Positions 1-9,137 of a stretch of DNA of 64,000 nucleotides are shown piece by piece. The notes beneath the pieces are model-generated. The model did no database searches. It saw only the letters and a program-made list of their open reading frames with translations, and was not told where the DNA came from. The position numbers and the translations under genes are program-made. The stretch's first letter is position 1. Each line of letters begins with the position of its first letter. The stretch lies in assembly GCA_023251515.1 (NCBI GenBank), contig JAHEYQ010000001.1, positions 1 through 64,000 of the forward strand, in the 5' to 3' direction. This DNA is from Bacteroidales bacterium. GTDB lineage: Bacteria; Bacteroidota; Bacteroidia; Bacteroidales; JACABE01.

Positions 1-129
1 TGCAAACCAGTTTTGCCTTTTAACAAGGGGGTGGCTTTTTGAAAACAAAAACGAATAACTGAGTATCTAATAATTACATGGTTTTATCCCCTGTTCTGCA
101 AATTAGTCGGATAATAGTGTTAATGTATG

Positions 130-996
130 TTATTCGCCCAAATAAGCTCTTAACAATTTGCTTCTGGATGTGCTTTTTAGTCTTCTGATTGCTTTTTCTT
201 TAATTTGTCTGACTCTTTCGCGTGTCAGGTCAAATTTGGCTCCTATTTCGTCTAATGTAAGTCCATGAGTCATACCTATTCCATAAAAAAGATTTATAAT
301 ATCTCTTTCTTTATCAGTTAATGTGGCCAATGAACGGGCAATTTCCTTTGCCAAAGATTCTTTCATTAATGAAAAGTCTGTAAGTGGAATATCATCAGAG
401 ATTATCACATCAATTAAATTGGTTTCTTCATCCTGAACTAAAGGTGCGTCCATAGAAATATAGCGGGTTGTTATACTTAAAACCTCCGAAATTTTTTCAC
501 GCGGAACATCGAGAACCTGAGCTAATTCATCAATAGAAGGTGATCTTTCTAAAGTTTGCTCTAATTTTGATGTTGCTTTTTTAATCTTATTTAAAGAACC
601 TACCTGATTTAAAGGCAATCTTACAATACGCGATTGCTCTGCAAGTGCTTGAAGAATAGATTGGCGTATCCACCAAACGGCATAAGAAATAAATTTGAAC
701 CCACGGGTTTCGTCAAATCTTTTGGCCGCTTTAATCAAGCCAACATTTCCTTCGTTTATTAAATCAGGTAAGCTTAAACCTTGATTTTGATATTGTTTGG
801 CAACAGAAACAACAAAACGAAGATTTGCTTTGGTAAGTTTTTCCAATGCATTCTGATCTCCAGTTCTAATTTGCTGAGCTAGTAAAACTTCTTCTTCAGG
901 TGAAATTAATTCTTCACGGCCTATGTCCTGCAGATATTTATCTAAAGAAGCAAGTTCCCTATTTGTAATAGATTTTGTTATTTTTAGTTGTCTCAT
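130..996 (-). CDS. rpoD: Primary sigma factor RpoD/SigA, short Bacteroidetes form
   Basis: Housekeeping sigma-70 subunit of RNA polymerase. Visible parts in order: region 1.2 near residues 18-45, the strongly conserved region 2 (about 58-125, with [16 protein letters not shown] and the -10 recognition segment [11 protein letters not shown]), region 3, and region 4.2 near the C-terminus ([20 protein letters not shown]). The protein has 288 residues and lacks the long region 1.1 of proteobacterial RpoD; this is normal for Bacteroidetes, whose primary sigma reads TTTG/TAnnTTTG promoters. Several such promoters occur in this window. The gene is monocistronic, facing the same way as the protease upstream of it. 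Identification is firm. Confidence 0.95.
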   Translation of the reverse strand: MRQLKITKSITNRELASLDKYLQDIGREELISPEEEVLLAQQIRTGDQNALEKLTKANLRFVVSVAKQYQNQGLSLPDLINEGNVGLIKAAKRFDETRGFKFISYAVWWIRQSILQALAEQSRIVRLPLNQVGSLNKIKKATSKLEQTLERSPSIDELAQVLDVPREKISEVLSITTRYISMDAPLVQDEETNLIDVIISDDIPLTDFSLMKESLAKEIARSLATLTDKERDIINLFYGIGMTHGLTLDEIGAKFDLTRERVRQIKEKAIRRLKSTSRSKLLRAYLGE

Positions 997-1185
997 ACTT
1001 TTTTCGATTTCTTTTCTTAATAAATAAGGTTTTAGTTATAATACATTCTTTTATAGTATATTAAAAATAAAACTATGTGTTGTTTAAGCTTTTAGTTTTT
1101 TAATAAGTTATGAAAAACTTGTTAAAAATATTTTTACAAATTAAAGAAAAAAAAGTTTTATAAAAAAGTATTTTTTTTAATTATT

Positions 1186-2637
1186 TTATAAATTAATTAC
1201 AAAATAATAAGTACGCCAATCACCCGGATAGGTACCTGATATTAAAGTTTGTCCTCTTTTATTTGTAAAATTTTTCAATTCATTAATGTTTTTTACTGGT
1301 TTTTTATCAACAGAAGTAATAATAAAACCTTCTCTTATACCAACGTTTTTGAGTACTGAATTGTTCATTTTGGTAATCATAACACCATTATTTAAATTCA
1401 ATTGCTGTAATTTTTCATTTGATAATGATTCAAATGTTGCTCCTAAAAGAGTATAAACAGGTTTATCTTCTTTTTTAACTAATTCGGTTTTTCCATATTG
1501 ATTTTGTAATATTACGTTGATATCCATTGGATTGCCATTTCTTTCGACGCTTAATAAAATTTTATCTGAAGGTCTGTATTGACCAATATTTTCTAAAAGT
1601 TCTGAATTACTGTTAATTGATTTTCCATTAACTGATAAAATAACATCTCCTTCTTTTAGACCAGCATTTGCAGCTGCTCCATTTTCAATAACGGCACCTA
1701 CATAAACACCTTTTATTTCGTTAATATTTTTGTTTTCAGCAAATTTACCATCTATTTCTGCTATTGAAACTCCCAGATATGCTCGTTGAATGATTCCATA
1801 TTTTTTTAAATCTTCAGTAACTTTGCGAACAATATTTACTGGAATAGCAAATGAATATCCTGAATAAGAACCTGTGCTTGAAGCAATAGCTGCATTAATT
1901 CCAATTAGTTCTCCTTTGGTATTTACCAAGGCACCTCCACTATTTCCGGGGTTAACTGCCGCATCCGTTTGGATAAACGACTCAATAGGACTGTCGTTGC
2001 TGTTTTTTCCTAAAATATTGATATTTCTTGCTTTGGCACTTACAATACCAGCTGTAACTGTTGATGTAAGATTAAATGGATTTCCTACAGCAACTACCCA
2101 TTCCCCAATTCTTACATCATCGGAGTTTCCATATTGTATTGTTGGTAAATCTTTTGCATCAATTTTTAATAGTGCCAGATCGGTAGATGGATCTGAACCA
2201 ATTAATTTTGCATTAAAAGATCTTTTGTCGTTTAACGTAATTTCAATTTTTTCGGCATCCTGAACCACATGATTGTTTGTAACTATGTAACCATCATTTG
2301 ATATTATAACTCCGGAACCTGTTGCTGATAATATTTGCGTATTTCCATATGGATTGGAAAAAAATCCGAAAAAATCGTCGTATAAAGTTGTTCTTTTCTG
2401 AAATTCAGTTTTGATATTAACAACAGCATGCACTGTCATTTCGGCTGCCTGTGTGAAATCACACCCCTGATTTGCTGTATTTGTTGCATAGTTTGTATAT
2501 TGCGAAGGCGTTGATTGATCCCAAATTGAATTTACTTTATTCTTTTTTTCAATAGTTTTGTAAGTAGTTATTGCAATTAGTCCTCCTGAAATTGCTGCAA
2601 TAAGCATTAAAGCAAAAATTTTTTTAAAGTCTTTCAT
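1186..2637 (-). CDS. htrA: HtrA/DegP-family periplasmic serine protease
   Basis: Trypsin-like envelope protease for quality control of misfolded periplasmic proteins. An N-terminal signal anchor (about residues 5-28) is followed by the protease domain with a complete catalytic triad: His123 in TNNHVV, Asp153 in STDLALLKI and Ser233 in GNSGGA. Two PDZ domains follow (about 275-375 and 390-483). Size and domain order match DegP/DegQ of Bacteroidetes. A CAAATATA box at 2773-2780 (minus-strand TAnnTTTG) directly follows the terminator of the upstream gene and may be its promoter, giving a long leader. Family assignment is firm; DegP versus DegQ cannot be told from sequence alone. Confidence 0.93.
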   Translation of the reverse strand: MKDFKKIFALMLIAAISGGLIAITTYKTIEKKNKVNSIWDQSTPSQYTNYATNTANQGCDFTQAAEMTVHAVVNIKTEFQKRTTLYDDFFGFFSNPYGNTQILSATGSGVIISNDGYIVTNNHVVQDAEKIEITLNDKRSFNAKLIGSDPSTDLALLKIDAKDLPTIQYGNSDDVRIGEWVVAVGNPFNLTSTVTAGIVSAKARNINILGKNSNDSPIESFIQTDAAVNPGNSGGALVNTKGELIGINAAIASSTGSYSGYSFAIPVNIVRKVTEDLKKYGIIQRAYLGVSIAEIDGKFAENKNINEIKGVYVGAVIENGAAANAGLKEGDVILSVNGKSINSNSELLENIGQYRPSDKILLSVERNGNPMDINVILQNQYGKTELVKKEDKPVYTLLGATFESLSNEKLQQLNLNNGVMITKMNNSVLKNVGIREGFIITSVDKKPVKNINELKNFTNKRGQTLISGTYPGDWRTYYFVINL

Positions 2638-2782
2638 TTTTATAACGTTTTTTGTTCAACAATTATTTAATATTAAATTACTTATGTTTTTTATTGTAAA
2701 TTTTATTTTTGTTTACAAAAAAACGAAAATCTTATAAAATAGTTGTTTTAAGTCAGTTAATAATTGTTAAAGCAAATATATG

Positions 2783-2821
2783 AAAAAAGCAAGCATTTTA
2801 AATATAAATGCTTGCTTTTTA
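2783..2821 (-). terminator. Intrinsic terminator of the TonB-type receptor gene
   Basis: A perfect 15-bp stem (2784-2798 with 2806-2820) has a 7-nt loop and is followed by a T run in the minus-strand reading direction, 40 nt past the stop codon of the receptor gene. Confidence 0.85.
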
Positions 2822-2859
2822 ATATATTGAGATTTGTTGTAGTTTTTTTTTAAGATTTT

Positions 2860-5709
2860 TTAAAACCCTTCGCCACCACCACGATGTCCGCCACCCATTG
2901 GAGGCATTCCCATCATTCTTTCTCTTCTGTCGGGTTCTTTGCCATTAAATTTGCTAAAACTATATGAAAAGCTAAGCATAAAAAATCTTGATAAAGAATT
3001 TATACGACCATCTTCAATGTAGTTTTCTGTAGTTGTGCGATATACACTTTTGTTATCTTCCAGGATATCATATACCTGAAATTTTAACTGAGCTTTTTTA
3101 TTTTTAAAGAATTGTTTTGAAATAAATGCATTCCAGTTTGTTGTAGTAATATCATAACCAGAACCATAGCCGGTATTTGTATTGTATTGAATGTCGCTAC
3201 CAATTTTAAAATTAAACGGGAGGTCGTATTGGAAATCAAAACCCAGTGAATAACTGTAATATTCAGTATTTGATAGTCTTTCGAGGGAATAACTTGCTTT
3301 TGTGTAATTTATTTTAGCGATTGGAGCAGCAGTTATTTTTTTACCATTATAATTTATTCGTGTATTTAATCCCAAAATTAAATTATTAGTTGTATAACTA
3401 GAATTGTTTGAATAGTTTACATCATTTGTAAATCCGGCATTTCCGGTTAAATTAATGATAAATTTCTTAATTGGTTTACCTATACCTGCAAAAGTATTTA
3501 TAGCATAATAACCATTCACATTAACAGGTGTAGTTATCTGACGACCAAGGCTATCGTATGTATTCTTATTTGCAATTTTATTGATTGTGTTTTCTGCGAT
3601 TACACCAAAAAATATAAAATTCATTGAGCCAAAATCCATGCCATTATAATTGATGTTTAAGCTATTACTAAACTCTGGCTTAAGGTTAGGATTTCCATTT
3701 ATGATGTATTGAGGGTTTGAGTTATCAGGAACAGGCTGGAGTTGAGTTAAACTTGGCTGGTTTGTATTTCCACGGTATCTGATCCGTAGATTTTTACCTT
3801 TTTTTGGTTTGTAGTTGATGTTTAAAGAAGGGGAGAAGTTTACTACATTTTGTTCTAAAACAGTATTCTTACTTATTGAATTGCTTCTGATAAGTGAAGG
3901 TTCAATACCTATACCGAAAGTATAATCCCATAAGTTTTTGAACAAACGAATGTTGATACCTGCTCTATGGTTTATAAAAGTATTTTCGTAATGATTTGTA
4001 TAATTTGAATCTATCAGATTATAATCATTTGTAAGTAAATCAAAGTTTTGAGCTTCTCTGTCAGAATTACTTTGGTTTATTTTGAAATTATAATTTAATT
4101 CCAATATCATATTAGAACTGATAGGTTCTGTGTATGAAATTTTTGCTTCTAATCCTTTTTCGTTTGATTCAGTGGTTTTCTTTTGATTAATTTTTGTGGT
4201 GTCAATTAAATAATAGCTGTCAGAAATATCAAAACCATCACTATTTGTTGATTTGTAACTTGGTTTTACTGTTAAGGAAACTGTTCTCCTTTTTTTTGCA
4301 AAACGATGTCGATACAGTAATTCTCCAGAAATACTTATTGAATTATTTTCTCTGTTTGTAAAACTATTTCCTTTATTAAAATCATTACCTGAAAGTCCGA
4401 ATGAATTAAATTTATTATCCGTTTCACTGTTTGATGATGTAAATCTGATTCTTGGAGTAAATAACAAAGAATTCATTGAATCAATTGTATATTCAAACTC
4501 CATATTAATATTGTGATTATAGTTTGTACTATTGTTTGTTTGCTTGCTATTATAAATAAATGTTGAATCTTTCAGAAAATTTTGTCTGCTACTTGTTTGT
4601 TCCTTTGAATTATCGGATGCTGTAAACATATAACTTCCTGAAAAACTGATTTTTTTTCCAATACTATCTCTGAAATTAGTACCAGCAGACCATGAAGAAT
4701 TTATCCCTGTTGAATTCATATTTGGCATACCACTACTTCCTCCAAAAAAGCGACTTCCTCCGCTGGCTCCACCTCTAGCCAAAAAATTAATTGATCCGCT
4801 TAATTTACTGTTTTGATCCATCGAAACAAAATCACTAAATCTTATGTTATTGATATTGTTAGCTGTACCAATTAACGAAACTTGTCTTCCTCCTTCAAAC
4901 CAATTAAGCATTCCACTTCCATCATATCTCTCTTCTGTTCCATAACCTGCTGTTGCTTTTCCAAATACACCATTTTTCCGGCCTGGTTTTACTACCAGAT
5001 TTAAAACTTTTTCTACATCGCCGTCATCTATCTGTGTGAAAATACTTTGATCTGATTTTTTATCAATAATCTGAATCTTATCAATCATATCAACAGGTAA
5101 GTTTCGGGTAGCAGTTTTTGTATCATTTCCAAAAAATGGTTTTCCATCAACTAAGACTTTGGTAATTTCTTTTCCGTAAGCTGTAATTTTACCGTCTTTA
5201 TCTACTTCAACTCCGGGAAGTTTTTTAATTAAATCTTCAACTACAGCATTTGAATCTGTTGAAAACGAAATTGTTGAATATTCTACTGTATCTTCTTTTA
5301 CCTGTACTGGAATAGCTTGGCCCTGAATTTCAGTTGAGCTAAGTTCAATGCTTTTTTTTGATAATTTTATGGTTCCCAGATTTTTTATTTGATTATTGCC
5401 ATCAATAGTAATATTTTCTTTGTAAACTCCATAGCCCATATTGGAAACCATAATCTGATATTTCCCTTTTGAAATATCGTCAATTGACAAAAAGCCTTTG
5501 GAATTGCTTATTCCGCCTTTTACCATTTTTTGATTTGTCGGATTAATTAAACTAAAAGATGCAAATTCAATTGGTTTGCTACTCAAACTGTCAATTATTA
5601 TTGCTTTTAATTGATATTTAGTATTTTGATTAGAAATGTTTTGTGTATTTCCTATATTAAAACTGATAATCAAAAAGGAAATTAGCAGGAATTTAAGTGA
5701 TTTAATCAT
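2860..5709 (-). CDS. TonB-dependent receptor-like outer membrane protein with carboxypeptidase-like N-terminal domain
   Basis: Large outer-membrane beta-barrel protein of 949 residues. After a signal peptide (about 1-22) comes a CarboxypepD_reg-like beta domain (about 30-115), then a plug domain (about 135-240, with the VEDLIKKLPGVEVDKDGKI motif), then a long barrel rich in aromatic/Asn strands of the OMP_b-brl_3 type. Proteins of this family import ligands with TonB energy or act as uncharacterised surface barrels; the substrate cannot be inferred, and no SusD partner is adjacent. The last 20 residues are Gly/Met/Pro/His/Arg-rich (GMPPMGGGHRGGGEGF), unlike the usual barrel end. A CAAAGATA promoter box lies 20 nt upstream. 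A terminator follows. Confidence 0.9.
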   Translation of the reverse strand: MIKSLKFLLISFLIISFNIGNTQNISNQNTKYQLKAIIIDSLSSKPIEFASFSLINPTNQKMVKGGISNSKGFLSIDDISKGKYQIMVSNMGYGVYKENITIDGNNQIKNLGTIKLSKKSIELSSTEIQGQAIPVQVKEDTVEYSTISFSTDSNAVVEDLIKKLPGVEVDKDGKITAYGKEITKVLVDGKPFFGNDTKTATRNLPVDMIDKIQIIDKKSDQSIFTQIDDGDVEKVLNLVVKPGRKNGVFGKATAGYGTEERYDGSGMLNWFEGGRQVSLIGTANNINNIRFSDFVSMDQNSKLSGSINFLARGGASGGSRFFGGSSGMPNMNSTGINSSWSAGTNFRDSIGKKISFSGSYMFTASDNSKEQTSSRQNFLKDSTFIYNSKQTNNSTNYNHNINMEFEYTIDSMNSLLFTPRIRFTSSNSETDNKFNSFGLSGNDFNKGNSFTNRENNSISISGELLYRHRFAKKRRTVSLTVKPSYKSTNSDGFDISDSYYLIDTTKINQKKTTESNEKGLEAKISYTEPISSNMILELNYNFKINQSNSDREAQNFDLLTNDYNLIDSNYTNHYENTFINHRAGINIRLFKNLWDYTFGIGIEPSLIRSNSISKNTVLEQNVVNFSPSLNINYKPKKGKNLRIRYRGNTNQPSLTQLQPVPDNSNPQYIINGNPNLKPEFSNSLNINYNGMDFGSMNFIFFGVIAENTINKIANKNTYDSLGRQITTPVNVNGYYAINTFAGIGKPIKKFIINLTGNAGFTNDVNYSNNSSYTTNNLILGLNTRINYNGKKITAAPIAKINYTKASYSLERLSNTEYYSYSLGFDFQYDLPFNFKIGSDIQYNTNTGYGSGYDITTTNWNAFISKQFFKNKKAQLKFQVYDILEDNKSVYRTTTENYIEDGRINSLSRFFMLSFSYSFSKFNGKEPDRRERMMGMPPMGGGHRGGGEGF

Positions 5710-5728
5710 AGCTTTTTAAAATGTAATG

Positions 5729-5736
5729 CAAAGATA
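5729..5736 (-). promoter_or_regulatory. Bacteroidetes -7 box (TATCTTTG) for the receptor gene
   Basis: The minus strand reads TATCTTTG, an exact match to TAnnTTTG, 20 nt before the receptor start. No clear TTTG -33 element is seen at the expected distance, so this is a half-site call. Confidence 0.5.
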
Positions 5737-5834
5737 ATTTTTATTGCTTAATGTTTATATATATTGCTAAAAAATGAACATAAGACAATAAAATATAGAA
5801 ATGCTTGCGATTAATAGGATAAAAAACTTTGATT

Positions 5835-5990
5835 TCATAATAATTGCTTAGGTTTGATGTTTTTGATTGAACAACCCGAACAATTATCACATGGACTTGC
5901 TTTCTTCCTGAAAATAAGTTTTGTGAATTTTAGAAAAACATAAGCAAAAGCTAATGATATGATTATGTATGTGATTATTTCTTGTATCAT
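5835..5990 (-). CDS. FeoB-associated Cys-rich membrane protein
   Basis: A 51-residue ORF, too short for ordinary gene finding, sits 12 nt after the feoB stop. It has one membrane helix (MIQEIITYIIISLAFAYVFL), a basic patch (RKK), then the cluster CDNCSGCSIK. This arrangement of one helix followed by C-x2-C-x2-C is the hallmark of the small FeoB-associated proteins found directly downstream of feoB in Bacteroidetes and Firmicutes, where they are thought to assist ferrous iron transport in the way FeoC does. Position, orientation and motif all agree. Its biochemical role is not established. Confidence 0.85.
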   Translation of the reverse strand: MIQEIITYIIISLAFAYVFLKFTKLIFRKKASPCDNCSGCSIKNIKPKQLL

Positions 5991-6002
5991 CGTTTCTTGT
6001 AT

Positions 6003-8486
6003 TTATAATAAACTACCAATCTGAAATGTGCAAAATGCTACAATCCATGCAATTAACGTAGTGTAAAACATGGTAAAAACTGCCCATTTGATATCTGATT
6101 CTTTCTTTATTGCTGCAATAACTGCAACACATGGGAAATAAATAAGAACAAACAGCATAAATGCATATGCTACCAATGGATTAAACACTTTTTGACCTTT
6201 TAAGTTTCCGTTTTGATGTATTTGCTCTTGTAATTTATTTTGTAAACTACCTGAATTTTCTTCAGAACTTGCCTGATATAAAACTCCCATTGTGCTGACA
6301 ACTATTTCTTTAGCTGCTAAGCCTGTAACAATACTTACGCCGATTTTCCAATCAAAGCCCAATGGTCTGATTACAGGTTCTATAAAATGTCCGATTTGTC
6401 CAATATATGATTTTTCCTGTTTTTCAGATTCTTTGGCTAATTGAAGTTCTTCAATTTTTGTGTTTTTGGCTTTTTCTGTCAAATGAATATCATTACCGAT
6501 TTCTTTAATTTTTTGTTCATAATTTGTTGAGTATTCGATATTTTTTGGGAAATATCCCAGTGACCAAATAAGGATTGATGCTATTAAAATTACACTTCCC
6601 ATTTTCTGTAGATACTGCACAGCTTTATGCCACATGTGAATACTTGTATTTCTGATAGTAGGAATGCGATAGGGTGGGAGTTCCATTACAAAAGGCACAT
6701 CCTGTTTTGAAAACATAAGCTTTTTCATAGCCAAAGCAACCAGAATTGCAATTATTATTCCGATTATATAAATTGATACCAACACCAATCCCTGATTATG
6801 AGGGAAAAAAGCAGAAATAAGTAAAACATAAACAGGCAGACGTGCACTGCATGACATAAATGGAATGATCATCATTGTTAAAATACGATCTTTTTTATTT
6901 TCCAATGTTCTGGTTGACATAATAGCAGGAACATTACAACCAAATCCCATTAATATTGGAATAAATGATTTGCCATGCAAGCCGATTTTGTGCATCAGCC
7001 TGTCCATTATAAATGAAGCACGAGCCATATAGCCACTATCTTCCATAAATGATATGAAAAAGAACAGAATCAGAATATTTGGAAGAAATACAATTACACC
7101 ACCGACACCCCCGATAATTCCATCAACCAATAAATCGCGAAGTGGTCCGTCGGTCATGGTATTTTTAATTGTTTCGCCAATCCATGAAACGGCTGAATCT
7201 ATCATAACCATGGGATAACTCCCCACTGTAAATGTTGTTTGAAACATCAGCCACATAAAAAAGATAAATACTGGAAATCCCAGATATTTGTTGGTAAGAA
7301 TATCATCTATATTCCGTTTTTTTACAGTTTTGTTTTCTGGTTTTTGAGAAAATGTTTCTTTTAAAGCACCTGCAATAAAACCATACTTGGCATCAGTTAT
7401 TATTGTACTCGATTTTTCTTCAAATTCTTTTTCTAATCTGATAATTTCTATTTCTGTTTGAGATTTTATTTTTTCAAAATTGCTGCATTCGGCAATCTGA
7501 TTAAGCGTTGTTTTGTCGCTTTCGAGTAATTTTATAGCTATGTAACGTGATGAATATTTATCGGTAATGTTTCTGCTTATTTTAATTAACGCTTGAATTT
7601 TTGAAATTGAACTTTCAATGATATTGCCGTAATTAATATGTATATGTCTTACAATTTCATCTCTATCTTCGTAAACATCAATTATTTTTGCAAAAAGATC
7701 ATCTATACCTTTTCCTTTTGAAGCTATGGTTGGAATAATCGGAATACCCATCATTTTTCCCAATGCTTTGTAATCTAATATATCTCCTCTTTTTTCAAGT
7801 TCATCGCTCATATTAAGTGCAATTACCACTTTAATATTCATATCGATAAGTTGGGTGGTAAGATATAAATTTCTTTCCAGATTTGAAGCATCAATCACAT
7901 TGATAACTACATCGGGATGCTTTTCTGCAATATAAGTTCTTACAAATAATTCTTCGGGGGTGTATTCTGTAATTGAATAAGTTCCGGGTAAATCGATTAC
8001 TTTAAATGTATAATTTAATTTTTTGAATGTTGCTTCACGCGCATCAACCGTAACGCCGCTGTAATTTCCAACTCTTTCGTGTGAGCCTGAAGCATAATTA
8101 TATAATGTTGTTTTACCAGAATTAGGATTGCCTACAAGTACTACATTTATTTTTCTTCCCTTTTCGCCAGCATAAGTTTTGAGTGTATGTTCATCAATGC
8201 ATCCTTCAAACTTTACTTCTGCAATATCGGCAAATTCGGCAGAAACCACCTCGATTAACTTAGCTTCTGATTTTCTGAGCGAAACATTGTAGCCCATAAT
8301 CTCATATTCAACAGGGTCTTGTAAAGGTGCATTTTTGATTACTTTTACTTTTTTACCTTTTACAAAACCCATTTCTGTAATACGTTTGCGAAAAGCTCCG
8401 TGTCCGATTACTTTTGTGATTATTGCTTCTTCTCCGGTTTTAATATCAGATAAAAATACTTCTTTTTCTATGTTGTTGTTTTGCAT
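6003..8486 (-). CDS. feoB: Ferrous iron transporter, FeoA-FeoB fusion
   Basis: Fe(II) uptake permease of the inner membrane. Residues about 8-80 are an SH3-like FeoA domain (LSDIKTGEEAIITKVIG... ending near LIEVV), fused to FeoB. The G domain begins near 112 with P-loop GNPNSGKTT, switch GVTVDA, G3 DLPG and G4 NMSD. The membrane part follows with the two Gate-type halves (MARASFIMDR, LMGFGCNVPA, SCSARLPVY). Its 827 residues fit a fused FeoAB. It is the central gene of a tight operon: an FMN-binding protein 11 nt upstream and the Cys-rich small protein 12 nt downstream. Ferrous iron uptake suits an anaerobe. Identification is firm. Confidence 0.96.
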   Translation of the reverse strand: MQNNNIEKEVFLSDIKTGEEAIITKVIGHGAFRKRITEMGFVKGKKVKVIKNAPLQDPVEYEIMGYNVSLRKSEAKLIEVVSAEFADIAEVKFEGCIDEHTLKTYAGEKGRKINVVLVGNPNSGKTTLYNYASGSHERVGNYSGVTVDAREATFKKLNYTFKVIDLPGTYSITEYTPEELFVRTYIAEKHPDVVINVIDASNLERNLYLTTQLIDMNIKVVIALNMSDELEKRGDILDYKALGKMMGIPIIPTIASKGKGIDDLFAKIIDVYEDRDEIVRHIHINYGNIIESSISKIQALIKISRNITDKYSSRYIAIKLLESDKTTLNQIAECSNFEKIKSQTEIEIIRLEKEFEEKSSTIITDAKYGFIAGALKETFSQKPENKTVKKRNIDDILTNKYLGFPVFIFFMWLMFQTTFTVGSYPMVMIDSAVSWIGETIKNTMTDGPLRDLLVDGIIGGVGGVIVFLPNILILFFFISFMEDSGYMARASFIMDRLMHKIGLHGKSFIPILMGFGCNVPAIMSTRTLENKKDRILTMMIIPFMSCSARLPVYVLLISAFFPHNQGLVLVSIYIIGIIIAILVALAMKKLMFSKQDVPFVMELPPYRIPTIRNTSIHMWHKAVQYLQKMGSVILIASILIWSLGYFPKNIEYSTNYEQKIKEIGNDIHLTEKAKNTKIEELQLAKESEKQEKSYIGQIGHFIEPVIRPLGFDWKIGVSIVTGLAAKEIVVSTMGVLYQASSEENSGSLQNKLQEQIHQNGNLKGQKVFNPLVAYAFMLFVLIYFPCVAVIAAIKKESDIKWAVFTMFYTTLIAWIVAFCTFQIGSLL

Positions 8487-8497
8487 CTCTTTATAAT

Positions 8498-9058
8498 TTA
8501 TAATAAGTTTCTGAGTATAAATGTTTTTTCCTGAATATCATTCACAATGCCATGTACAGAAATTGTGGCACCGGAAATAGCATCAATATTTTTACCAACA
8601 ACTAATTCATTATTTCCTTCGTATCCAATAAATTGTTTAAGCCATCCTTTAACTGTAATTTCTTGTCCATGAGTTGCTTCATAATTAAAAACACTTACAT
8701 TTTTTACTTTTTTTGAGCTGTCAAATATAATATAATAGTCGAAAAATTCGTTGTCTTCAGAGATGGTTTGTACTCTGTTTACAGAACAACCACTTGCTCT
8801 ACAGCTATTTACTCTTCCCACATAAATATAAGCAATTAAATTATCAAATTTTGATAATTTGAAGAATTTGCCTTTTATAAAATGTTTGTTCAAAATATTT
8901 TTATCAATAATTATTTCTTCTTTCTTACAATCCGTGTTTTCTAAGATTCTGCTTATTTCATTTTTTAATGATTTCGGATTATAATCAACATCTTTTTCAA
9001 AATTGTTGACTGCAAAAAAATTAAATAGTAATAAGACTATAAAAGATAAAATTTTCAT
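8498..9058 (-). CDS. Secreted FMN-binding domain protein of the feo operon
   Basis: A 186-residue exported protein (hydrophobic N-terminus about 1-18). The C-terminal half matches the FMN_bind fold, with the motif DAISGATISVHGI near residues 157-170. In NqrC/RnfG this S/D-G-A-T segment carries FMN attached to the Thr. A central pair of Cys in CRASGCSVNR (about 84-93) is notable and might bind metal or form a disulfide. It sits directly before feoAB with 11 nt between them. That suggests an envelope redox role, such as keeping iron ferrous; this is an inference from context. Direct covalent flavinylation is not shown, and no ApbE gene is in the window. Confidence 0.75.
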   Translation of the reverse strand: MKILSFIVLLLFNFFAVNNFEKDVDYNPKSLKNEISRILENTDCKKEEIIIDKNILNKHFIKGKFFKLSKFDNLIAYIYVGRVNSCRASGCSVNRVQTISEDNEFFDYYIIFDSSKKVKNVSVFNYEATHGQEITVKGWLKQFIGYEGNNELVVGKNIDAISGATISVHGIVNDIQEKTFILRNLL

Positions 9059-9075
9059 ACTGATTTTTTTAAAAA

Positions 9076-9126
9076 AGAACTTGAATGCTTAAATATCATG
9101 GTTTATTTTCCTTGCATTCAAGTTCT
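9076..9126 (-). terminator. Long hairpin between porin and feo operon
   Basis: A perfect 13-bp stem (AGAACTTGAATGC at 9076-9088 with its complement at 9114-9126) encloses a 25-nt loop. In the minus direction it is followed by a T run, so it should terminate the porin transcript. It ends only about 15 nt before the start of the FMN-binding gene, so it also lies within or just before the feo leader. Confidence 0.75.
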
Positions 9127-9137
9127 AATATTTATAA

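Noticed and set aside
1..129. Possible gene end at the left window edge
   Set aside because: No frame with recognisable protein sequence; only a weak G-rich dyad (about 9-40).
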